64,000 nt of DNA from Bradyrhizobium sp. 190 (lineage in GTDB: Bacteria; Pseudomonadota; Alphaproteobacteria; Rhizobiales; Xanthobacteraceae). The notes below the pieces were generated by a model. The model saw only the letters and a program-made list of their open reading frames with translations. It ran no database searches and was not told where the DNA came from. Positions 50,335 through 58,535 of this stretch are shown one piece after another. Positions within the stretch are counted from its first letter, which is position 1. Every line of letters starts with the position of its first letter. Where the stretch lies: positions 868,001 to 932,000 of the forward strand of contig NZ_JADPJL010000008.1 of assembly GCF_023073415.1 (NCBI RefSeq), in the 5' to 3' direction. A program made the position numbers and the translations under genes.

Positions 50335-51300
50335 GTGAGCGTCGTGGCAGCCCACCTGTATCGCAATGGCAGGGAAGCAAAAGTCGTTTCATTAGATGAG
50401 CCCATCGATTGCAGGGGCAAATCCGAGTTTGTCTGGATCGGATTGTTCGAACCTTCGAAACGAGAGCTTGAGCAGCTTGAGAAGAATTACGGGCTTCATC
50501 CTCTTGCGATTGAGGACGCATTCAAAGCGAACCAAATACCGAAGGTTGACGTCTACGGCGACCAACTATTTGTAATGACGCGCACCGCTCATCTTGAGCG
50601 CGATCGCATAGCCTACGGCGAAACCGCAATTTTTGTCGGGAAGAATTTCATCATTTCGGTCCGGCATGGCTCGGCACGGGCGCATAGCGAGCTCCGCGCG
50701 CAACTCGAAGCGGCGCCTAGCCTGCTGGGCCAAGGCCCAGACTATGTTCTCCACGCCATCCTCGATTTCATCGTTGATGGCTATTTCCCGGTTGTCGAAA
50801 CGATCGAGGAGCGCGTTCTGGTCATGGAGCAAAGCGCTCTCGACAGCTTCCTCAGCCGCACAGAGGTCAAGCGAATCTTCGGCCTGCGCCAGGAACTGAT
50901 CCGCTTTAAGCGGATCATCGGCCCCATGACGGAGGTCTGCGGCCGGCTCGTGCACCTCGATACACCGTGTCTCGACGCCAACGCTCGTCCTTATTTCCAA
51001 GACGTCCTGGACCACGTGCGACGCGTCGATGCGATGGTGAGCTCCTTGCGAGACGTCCTGACTTCAGTTTTTGAGGTGAGCAACCTACTGGAGCAGCAGC
51101 GTCAGGGTGTGATCACGCGGCAGTTGGCCGCTTGGGCTGCGATACTGGCCGTACCCACCGCGATCGCCGGGATATACGGCATGAATTTCGAAAATATGCC
51201 CGAGTTGAAGACCCAATATGGCTACTTTGTCGTCGTTGGTATTATCGCTCTGCTTTGCACAGTGCTTTACTTGCGTTTCAAACGCGCTCGATGGCTCTGA
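50335..51300 (+). CDS. corA: CorA-family magnesium/divalent cation transporter
   Basis: A 321-residue pentameric channel subunit. A long cytoplasmic alpha/beta domain (1-255) leads to two C-terminal helices, with the selectivity signature [11 protein letters not shown] after the first and a positively charged end (RFKRARWL). GTG at 50335 follows GGAGGAA 7 bases upstream. Its codon use is looser (more A/T in third positions) than that of the kup genes, as also seen in the DUF4118 gene. It lies within the repeat-bounded block. Confidence 0.92.
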   Translation: MSVVAAHLYRNGREAKVVSLDEPIDCRGKSEFVWIGLFEPSKRELEQLEKNYGLHPLAIEDAFKANQIPKVDVYGDQLFVMTRTAHLERDRIAYGETAIFVGKNFIISVRHGSARAHSELRAQLEAAPSLLGQGPDYVLHAILDFIVDGYFPVVETIEERVLVMEQSALDSFLSRTEVKRIFGLRQELIRFKRIIGPMTEVCGRLVHLDTPCLDANARPYFQDVLDHVRRVDAMVSSLRDVLTSVFEVSNLLEQQRQGVITRQLAAWAAILAVPTAIAGIYGMNFENMPELKTQYGYFVVVGIIALLCTVLYLRFKRARWL

Positions 51301-51319
51301 TAGTAGGGGTCGCCGCTTT

Positions 51320-51459
51320 GCCGGGCTGGCAAGACCTGCTGTTCATCCGCCTCAGCCAATCCGCCAACGGCGCCACGGATTATTTCCAGATCCCGGCGGG
51401 CGGGTGGTGGAAGTGGGAACGCAGGTCACGATCCAGGGCGTGAACCCAAAAGTTCCGCC
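51320..51459 (+). pseudogene. Decayed duplicate of the kup 3' end
   Basis: About 140 bases match 48853-48992, the kup copy 2 terminus and the bases just past its stop, at high identity. It encodes [20 protein letters not shown], then a one-base deletion shifts the frame ([11 protein letters not shown]) and the stop codon TAG has become CAG. With the intact copy it forms a direct repeat around the peptide, DUF4118 and corA genes. From 51460 to 51710 I see no gene. Confidence 0.85.
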
Positions 51460-51710
51460 TAAATTGTCGCAAGACGGCAACAGCTTGATTTTTTTTGGGC
51501 GGAACAGAACATCTGACTCCACACGCATCCCGGTTTGGACCAGTCTCTTGAAGCCGGGGGTCGGCGGATCGAAGTTTTGCCCGGCTGGCCGCAGGGCGCG
51601 AATGCCCGCGGCATTTCAATGCGACTGTGGGACTGTGCTCGGAAGCCTAAGCTGAAGCCTTGAGAGTGGCAAAATATTCCGATGCGATGACACTGTGAGG
51701 AGTAGCGCAA

Positions 51711-52283
51711 ATGAGTTTCATCGGCGCGAACGACCATTCCAGCCCCGATAATCCCGAAGATCCGCTGTACTACGCACCGCGCTCGGCGCGCGGCACGGCG
51801 AACCCACGATCTAGCGTGACACCGCAGAGATCAGACCATTTGCCTCCCACGCCCCCGTTGTCTCGTTATGATGAGATGCGCGAGGAGGCTTTCGCCAAAT
51901 TCACCCGTCCGCTGGAGTCCCAATTCGTTTATGAACGCCGTCGACCACGCGGACTGCTCGCCACTGCGGGTGCAATTGCCGCAGCGATCGGTGTCACGGT
52001 GATCCTGGCGCTCGTTTTGTTCAACGTGTTTCCAAGGTCGAAAAGTGATCCCTCGGAACTCGCCGTTTCCATTTCGACTCCTGCATCGGCGACGCCGGCC
52101 CAGGTGACGTCCGAAGACTCCCAGGCGCTGCTTCAAGGATTCAAGCAGTTTCAAAAGATACAAGAAGGCCAAGACCCGGAACATGCTGTTTCCGAACCCG
52201 CCTCCGTTGGAACGGCTAAAGCAGGGCCCGAAAAATCCCAAGCTCTGCTTGAAAAATTCATTCAGTGGCAGCAAAGGAAATAG
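51711..52283 (+). CDS. Single-pass membrane protein of unknown function with a repeated C-terminal motif
   Basis: A 190-residue protein: a hydrophilic Pro/Ser-rich N-terminus of about 85 residues, one helix (LLATAGAIAAAIGVTVILAL, about residues 82-105), and a periplasmic-side tail. The tail contains two similar short motifs, SQALLQGFKQFQ and SQALLEKFIQWQ, separated by about 45 residues. No domain is recognised. It converges on the cyclase gene. Confidence 0.7.
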   Translation: MSFIGANDHSSPDNPEDPLYYAPRSARGTANPRSSVTPQRSDHLPPTPPLSRYDEMREEAFAKFTRPLESQFVYERRRPRGLLATAGAIAAAIGVTVILALVLFNVFPRSKSDPSELAVSISTPASATPAQVTSEDSQALLQGFKQFQKIQEGQDPEHAVSEPASVGTAKAGPEKSQALLEKFIQWQQRK

Positions 52284-52332
52284 CGTCAAGAACAGGACAC
52301 GCGGGCCGGCGATTTCCGAAAGCCGTCTCCTA

Positions 52333-55300
52333 TCAATGAAGCTCGCCGAGCAACGCCTTGGCCTTTCGAAGGTCGCTTGTGTCAAAACCTTCGGTGAACC
52401 AATGGTAGATGGGGGCGAGAAGGTCACGTGCCATTTGCCGTTTTCCCTGATCGCTCAAGAGCCGCGCCAGGCTCATGGCCGCGCGCAATTCCCACGACTT
52501 TGCCTGCTGTGCTCGCGCAACGGTCAGGGAATGCTCGAAATACGCTTGGGCTTTCGCCACGTCTCGCTGCGGCGACTTGAGCGCGATTTCACCGGCAACG
52601 CGATAAGCTTCAGCCTCGCACCATCTTTCCTTGGTTGCGTCCATCGCCGTCATTGCTTTGTCGATGCAGCGCCAGGCATCATCGAACTGGCCTGAATCGG
52701 CGTGAGCGGTTGCCAGCATGAACTCGTGCTCCGGTGTAAATATCGTCGATCCGGCTGACCGCCATAAATCGATGCCCGCCGTGACGATCTCGACGGCTTT
52801 TGCGGCTCCTGTGAGGGTCAGGATATAGCCCCGCCGTAACACGCCTTCCGCTTTTCGGAACGGGGCACCTTTCTCCTCGGCTAACACGACAAGCTCTTTG
52901 AGACGCTCGTTTGCCGCGTGGTAATTCCCGCAGTAGGTATTAACAAGAATCGGGAAATTCAGCGTAAACATCAAGGTGGCAGCATGCTCAATCTGGCGCG
53001 CTTCCGCTAGCGCGCACTCTGCGTCGTTGAGCGCAGCCTCAGGATAACCGAGCAGCCATGAGGCCATTGAACGAAAGGCCAGGCACGTCACCCGGAGGTC
53101 CTGGCCAAATCGCGTCATCAATCGCCGGTGCTCGGCGGGGCGGTAGAGGGCAAGGACTTCATTGTAGTGTGCTTTGGCCTCAACGAGGTCTCCCATGAAC
53201 GCGAGCGTACTCGCCATGGTGCGGTGTCCAACCATGAGCGGCACCGCCGCTCCCTCCTTCTCGCCGAGCGCCAAAAACCGTGCCGCGAGCTTTTGCGCAG
53301 CATCACCATTGAAGTTTATGAAATTAACGATCCACTGGCCAAAGAGAGCTGACAGCAGCAACGAAGGGTCGTCGGGAGGTTCTCCGAGCCGTTCGGCTTG
53401 CTCGATCAACGCTCTCACCTGGGCTACGGCAGCCTTCGTTTCGGGTGCGCCATATCCTTTGACATGCATGAGCGTGTTCAAGAGTGCGACTTGCAAAATG
53501 ATCTGCTCGCGCCGTAAGTCGGACGTGCTGGGCAAGGTTGCGATTTGCGCCAGAGCCTGGCTAAGTTGTTCTGCGGCTTCGACCAGTGCCGAGCGCTCCT
53601 GTGACCGCTGTCCCGCCTTGCCCCACAGGCGCGCTGACTTCTCAATCAGGTCGGCCTTTGTGTAGTGACGCGCCAGCAGCTCAGGCTGGCTCTCGGCGAT
53701 TTCTGCGAACTGACTTTCGAGGATTTCGGCGATGCGCGCATGCAGCGCACGCCTCGGCTCTCTCAACAACGTACTGTAGGCTGCGTCCTGCACCAGCGCA
53801 TGCTTGAACAGGTAGCTGGCATGTGGCGGGGTGCCCTGTCGAAACAACAAGCCCGCCGCAATGAGCCGGTCGAGGTCGGAGTCCAATTCTGGCTTCGGCT
53901 TTCGCACGAGCGCAGCCAGCAGCATGTGAGGAAATTCCCGGCCGATCGCCGCGCCGACCTGTGCCACGTCCTTCGCCGGGCCGAGCCGATCGAGCCGCGA
54001 CATCAGCGAAGCCTGAAGGCTTGCCGGAACCGCCACGACAGGCGTTGGTGCCCCCGCGCAAACCCGCTGCGCATCACTCTCATCCTCCGCGTCCAGCACC
54101 GCCTTGGTCATCTCCTCGGCGAACAGTGGAATGCCGTCGGTGCGCTCGATGATGTCCTGGCGAATGCCCGCCGGCAACGATCGGTTGCCGACGACTCTCT
54201 CGATCAGGAAATCGATGTCGCACGGCGCCAGTCGATGGAGGGTCAGCTCAGTCACGTGCGGCGGTCCGATCCAGGGCGGGCTGAATTCCGGCCTGAAGGT
54301 AACGAGTATCAAGAGCCGGTGGCTCACGGCCAGGTCCACCGCCCGGGCGAACAATTCGAGGCTGGTTGGATCGGTCCAATGCGCATCTTCGAAAATCATC
54401 AGCACGGGATTGATCCGCGCCAGCGCCTCGATGTGCGAACCAAGAGCTTTCAGCGTTTTCTGACGGCGGAGCTGTGGCTCAACTTCAACCGGCGGATAGC
54501 GTCCATCGTTGGGCAGCGACAGCATTTCGGCAAACAGCGCCGCATCCTCTGAAGGCGTCGAGCTTTGCGCCAGCAGCGCGTCAAGCTTGTCCATTTTCGC
54601 TTGCTGGCTGTCATCGTGAGCAAAGCCAGTGGCGCGCAACATCTCGCCGATCACCGGATAGAGCGTGCTGTCGGTATGCTGCGGCGAGCAGAAGTACTGC
54701 AGGCGTATGTGCGGCTCGTGAGCAAGCTGTTCCAACAGCGCGACGGTGAGCCGCGATTTTCCGATCCCCGCTTCACCTGAAAGCAGCACCACCTGACCTT
54801 CGCCACCCTTGGCCCGCTTCCATCGGCTCAGAATTAGCTCCATTTCTTCATCACGACCGATCAGCGGCAGTACATCGCAGCTTTGGAGAGCGTGCGATCG
54901 GCTGGTCACCGTTGTCCTGCCGGCGACTTGCCAAGCGGCGACTGGTTTTACGAGACCCTTGATCTCGACTTTACCGAGATCGAGATACTCGAATTGCGGT
55001 CCCGCGATCGTCTTTGTGCGACCCGAGATAACAACGCTGCCGGGTTGTGCGAGCGATTGCAGTCGGGCGGCAAGGTTCGGGGTGTCGCCAAGGATGCCAT
55101 GCTCCTCCGAAATCGCGCTGTCAGACATATCGCCGACAATCGCGACACCCGTTGCAACACCGACGCGCGCGCTCAATTTCTCTTTCGCGGGCAAGGCGGC
55201 GATCGCGTGCACTAACGCGAGGCTGGCTTGAACGGCGCGTTCTGCGTCGTCTTCGTGCGCCTGAGGATAGCCAAAACATACGACCGCACCGTCCCCATGA

Positions 55301-55653
55301 TGTCGCGCGACAAAGCCGTCGAAATGGGCAACCGTTTCAGTAATGCAGCGCCGGTAGCCGGCGATGATTGCGCTGAAGTCTTCGGGATCGAGCCTCGCGG
55401 AGAGCGCAGTCGATCCGACCAGGTCACAGAACAGTACCGTAAGCTGTCGGCGCTCGATCGGGCGTGAGTCCCGTGCCATCGGCACCACCGCGGGAGAATC
55501 CACGCGCATTTTGGTGCCGCAGTCACCGCAAAACTTGGCTAGGGCCGAGTTTGCCGCGCCGCAGGCCATGCAGCGCCGCACTACTGCAGCTCCGCATTGC
55601 CCACAGAATTTCCTTTGCTCCAGGACTTCGGCTGCGCAATTCGTGCAGTGCAT
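52333..55653 (-). CDS. Zinc ribbon-class III nucleotidyl cyclase-AAA ATPase-TPR protein
   Basis: A 1106-residue multidomain signalling protein. Residues 1-50 are a double zinc ribbon with four CxxC pairs. Residues 65-240 are a class III cyclase domain with both metal-binding Asp (FCDLVGS, Asp77; HGDGAV, Asp121) and the transition-state Asn193/Arg197 in NLAAR; Arg117 sits where many relatives have the base-selecting Lys. An AAA/NACHT-like ATPase follows with LSGEAGIGKSRL (about 292-303) and IFEDAHWTD. About 400 C-terminal residues are helical TPR-like repeats. ATG at 55653 follows GAGG; an upstream ATG at 55671 is possible. Confidence 0.88.
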   Translation of the reverse strand: MHCTNCAAEVLEQRKFCGQCGAAVVRRCMACGAANSALAKFCGDCGTKMRVDSPAVVPMARDSRPIERRQLTVLFCDLVGSTALSARLDPEDFSAIIAGYRRCITETVAHFDGFVARHHGDGAVVCFGYPQAHEDDAERAVQASLALVHAIAALPAKEKLSARVGVATGVAIVGDMSDSAISEEHGILGDTPNLAARLQSLAQPGSVVISGRTKTIAGPQFEYLDLGKVEIKGLVKPVAAWQVAGRTTVTSRSHALQSCDVLPLIGRDEEMELILSRWKRAKGGEGQVVLLSGEAGIGKSRLTVALLEQLAHEPHIRLQYFCSPQHTDSTLYPVIGEMLRATGFAHDDSQQAKMDKLDALLAQSSTPSEDAALFAEMLSLPNDGRYPPVEVEPQLRRQKTLKALGSHIEALARINPVLMIFEDAHWTDPTSLELFARAVDLAVSHRLLILVTFRPEFSPPWIGPPHVTELTLHRLAPCDIDFLIERVVGNRSLPAGIRQDIIERTDGIPLFAEEMTKAVLDAEDESDAQRVCAGAPTPVVAVPASLQASLMSRLDRLGPAKDVAQVGAAIGREFPHMLLAALVRKPKPELDSDLDRLIAAGLLFRQGTPPHASYLFKHALVQDAAYSTLLREPRRALHARIAEILESQFAEIAESQPELLARHYTKADLIEKSARLWGKAGQRSQERSALVEAAEQLSQALAQIATLPSTSDLRREQIILQVALLNTLMHVKGYGAPETKAAVAQVRALIEQAERLGEPPDDPSLLLSALFGQWIVNFINFNGDAAQKLAARFLALGEKEGAAVPLMVGHRTMASTLAFMGDLVEAKAHYNEVLALYRPAEHRRLMTRFGQDLRVTCLAFRSMASWLLGYPEAALNDAECALAEARQIEHAATLMFTLNFPILVNTYCGNYHAANERLKELVVLAEEKGAPFRKAEGVLRRGYILTLTGAAKAVEIVTAGIDLWRSAGSTIFTPEHEFMLATAHADSGQFDDAWRCIDKAMTAMDATKERWCEAEAYRVAGEIALKSPQRDVAKAQAYFEHSLTVARAQQAKSWELRAAMSLARLLSDQGKRQMARDLLAPIYHWFTEGFDTSDLRKAKALLGELH

Positions 55654-55904
55654 CCGGACCTCAACGGACATCAAGACGCCACTACAATGCGCCAGAAGTC
55701 GAGCGATCCATGTGATCGTGGTCACAACTCCGGGTGGTCCGTCTCGATGTTCCGGTACGGGTCAGACTGGGGCATCGAGACTTAGCCGGGTGATGTCGGT
55801 GCTGGCCCTCGATAACGGGGTTCCTCAGGTCGCCTGTTTACGTCTGAAAGTGCCAAAGGCGGACGAGAGCTACTCGCTCAGCGACCGGATCAGTCCGGTG
55901 CCAT

Positions 55905-56750
55905 TCAATCGCGGTGTGCCGCTTCCCAATCTTTTGCAGCCTTCACCGACTCTTCGAAAGCTGCGCCGCTTTCGAGCAGCGCACGTTTGAATGCGGGTTC
56001 GAGCGGCTGTTCGGCGCCAGTATCGTCGAGCGGCATCTTGTCTTCCCGCACCGCCGTCATTAACCGGGCAATCTCGCCTGCCGCATGGGCCGGTGTGTGC
56101 ATCAGCACCAGCCGGCGCATCGGCATGGGGTTGTTCGGCACGTGACAATTATCGCATTGCGCGTCGCGCATCCGCAGCGCCAGCGTCCTGTAGGTGGAGT
56201 CGAGCGTTGCTAGATAAGGATTGTTTGGCCGGAACAAGCCGTCGAAGAGCGTCACGCGCGGCTGGATGCGTCCCTCCTTGTCCATCCACATCCATTTGCT
56301 GTCGAACCTGGGCCATATCGGTTGCGTGGAGACAACAGGGCTGTCGCTGCCCCGCTCGGTAAATTGCCCGATGACGATCTTCGCGGTCTTTGACCCAGAG
56401 CAGGACCGCATTCGCGGCTTGATAAACACCCCACTTCGCCTCCAGGTGCCAGAACGGATAGGGAAACTGCCCAGGCGGCAACAAGTTGCGGAACCCGGCC
56501 CGCAGACGGATCAGGTACAATCGCTCGCGCTCGACGTACTCGGTGCTGTACTCGCCGCCTGTACATGAACAGCGGGAGGTAAAGACCGGTAATCACATCG
56601 GGCGAAAACTGCGTGAGGTTGGTGTCACTGAGCGCCGCCGCGGCATCCTGGTTCCGGCGACCCCACAGCAGTCGCGGCGCGAGGCTGCGCCGCAGCGCGG
56701 AGTCGCCGAACAGGCTGCGCCGGCATCGGTCGAAGGCTGCCGAACATGGG
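55905..56750 (-). pseudogene. Frameshifted c-type cytochrome-like gene
   Basis: Protein-like sequence continues through three reading frames: first ALSDTNLTQFSPDVITGLYL (about 56575-56635), then YVERERLYLIRLRAGFRNLL to ANAVLLWV (about 56400-56560), then TAKIVIGQFTERG to the stop at 55905. Frame changes fall near 56566 and 56398. The last part carries one heme site, QCDNCHVPNNP, and EIARLMTAVREDKMPLDD. It follows the haloperoxidase-like gene directly on the same strand. No intact start is evident. Two real mutations or two sequencing errors are both possible. Confidence 0.75.
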
Positions 56751-56751
56751 C

Positions 56752-57972
56752 TTACCGCGTCGGCTTCATGTAATTTGCCACGAGATGGTCGGCGACCTTG
56801 CGACCCATTGCATCTCCGATCTCCAGCGAATTGCGGAAATGAATGCCGCCCCAGACGCGCACTTCTTTGTGCTCCTGGGCCATCTGCGCAAAGCTGGTGA
56901 ATTGGCGTGAAAGCCGCGCGTCGGAAGTATCGGTCGCGACGAAACTTTCCGTCCCGTTGCCGAAAACTGCCTCCAGAACGCCGCGCGCCGCACCCGCGTT
57001 GATCCCCGCCTGCGACGGGTATTCCGGATGCATCGGCGTGGTGTTCAGTGGCTGCCAGCCTGCGACGCGTTCAGTCGCATCGTTGCCGTCCTGGTCGCCG
57101 TTGCGGATCGCGGTGATCGGCCGCCAGAAGTTATATTGGAATTTGGCGTCCCAATCGACGATGAAGCAATTGGCGAGTGCCATGGACATCAGTGCGAACA
57201 CCCGCGCGCTTTCCGCCACCGGGAGGCTGTGACGAGCGGAAGCCTGTCTGGCCGCCTGGAACCATGCGGGCCCAAGGTTGGCCTGTGTCCAGAAGCGCAC
57301 GACGTCGGACTGCGCGTCGGTCCGCTTCGTGCTTTTCACTCCGCCCATTTCCTTGGTTTCGTTGTAATCGCGCGCGTAAAGCGCACTGTTGAGGGCCGGT
57401 GGCGGAGCCGGGCGGAACTGACTCGCACTCTCCATGCCCCACGGCTTGGCGGTCGCATATTGAGGGAAGAGCGGCGGCGTGGTCGGTACCCATACGCCGG
57501 GCGTGGTGAGTGGGCGGTATGTGTCGGGCGTGTTTGTCGCGTCGCTCTGCCGTTCCGTGAAAACGGCGTCCGCAACTTTTACGCCTAAATCAATACCCGC
57601 GGTTCGTGCGGGGTTGTCCGGAATGGTTTTCATCGTCTCTGCGAAGGCTGCATCGATCCGCTCCTTCTGGCCAGGATACTGGCGCATGAGAATTTCGCGG
57701 GCAGCCGCCGCGGCCGCGGCCTCGGCTGAGGCGATCGGGTCACTTGGAAGTTCCGGTATGTACCGTGAATATCGATTCTGCACCGAATTGACCGCGTCAG
57801 ACATAGACACGTTCACCAGAGCCATGCTGCGCGTCCACGGATTACCGGCCACGTTGACCGCCTTCATCACGTCCATTGCGGTGCTATTCCAGTCGGTGAT
57901 GACGTCCGCACGGACCGGTGTATTGGCTGAAATTAGAGCCAGGCCGACGATTGCAGCTTTCAGCACGTTCAT
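56752..57972 (-). CDS. Vanadium-dependent haloperoxidase/PAP2-fold exported protein with altered active site
   Basis: A 406-residue protein with a signal peptide (cleavage near VRA, residue 22), so periplasmic. The helical body and the blocks KFQYNFWRPITAIR (Lys277, Arg284) and WGGIHFRNSLEIGDAMGRKV (His378) match bacterial vanadium haloperoxidases. The middle motif, normally PSGH or PxxH, reads HPEYPSQAG (residues 315-323), so the usual acid-base His is missing. The ATG at 57972 follows GGAGG. Activity is doubtful, or the protein is of a distinct subgroup. Confidence 0.82.
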   Translation of the reverse strand: MNVLKAAIVGLALISANTPVRADVITDWNSTAMDVMKAVNVAGNPWTRSMALVNVSMSDAVNSVQNRYSRYIPELPSDPIASAEAAAAAAAREILMRQYPGQKERIDAAFAETMKTIPDNPARTAGIDLGVKVADAVFTERQSDATNTPDTYRPLTTPGVWVPTTPPLFPQYATAKPWGMESASQFRPAPPPALNSALYARDYNETKEMGGVKSTKRTDAQSDVVRFWTQANLGPAWFQAARQASARHSLPVAESARVFALMSMALANCFIVDWDAKFQYNFWRPITAIRNGDQDGNDATERVAGWQPLNTTPMHPEYPSQAGINAGAARGVLEAVFGNGTESFVATDTSDARLSRQFTSFAQMAQEHKEVRVWGGIHFRNSLEIGDAMGRKVADHLVANYMKPTR

Positions 57973-58145
57973 CGTTGCCTCCTTCGAAAAGTTGGATTTT
58001 CGAATGACCGCCAATGTGGTGTGAATGTACCTCCGTAATCATCTTGCCGTGCGCGCATCCGCATCCGCGCTCCGTCACGCGAAAGCGTCACTCAACTACT
58101 GGGGTCCATTACAATTTTTGCCAGGTAGTGCGACTGCGGCAGTGC

Positions 58146-58373
58146 TTAGTGAACGTCGAGCCTGCGCTCAGCCGTGTCCGTTGTCGAAGCTGACATCGCG
58201 GACCAGCGGTCTTCAAAACTCGCAGTTGGGAGATTGTTCGAGTCAGCCGGGCCGCCTTTCGAGTTGGTCGTGCCCTCGGTCCAAGGCGAGTGCGACCTCA
58301 TGGTGACGGCGGTTGCGGCAACAGCGAGCAGCGCGACGGCCACGAACCCAGTAATCGTTCGATGCTTCGTCAT
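58146..58373 (-). CDS. Small exported protein of unknown function
   Basis: A 75-residue product with an N-terminal signal or anchor helix (MTKHRTITGFVAVALLAVAA) and a short polar, Ser/Thr-rich remainder. A strong CAGGAGG lies 7 bases before the ATG at 58373, which is the main support. It lies between the GH13 gene and the haloperoxidase-like gene on the same strand. No family is recognised. Confidence 0.55.
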   Translation of the reverse strand: MTKHRTITGFVAVALLAVAATAVTMRSHSPWTEGTTNSKGGPADSNNLPTASFEDRWSAMSASTTDTAERRLDVH

Positions 58374-58535
58374 CAGAACCTCCTGTGGTCCCAAAGTCCC
58401 TTAGCGTGGGTCACGGGAACTTGGCGAAGGTTCAACAGCAAGCGACACGTATGGATCGCGCGAATTCACAGATCCGACAACGAAGCTGTTCCAAATGCAA
58501 TTGCTGCTCAGACCGAGTGCTGGGCGCGGATACAC

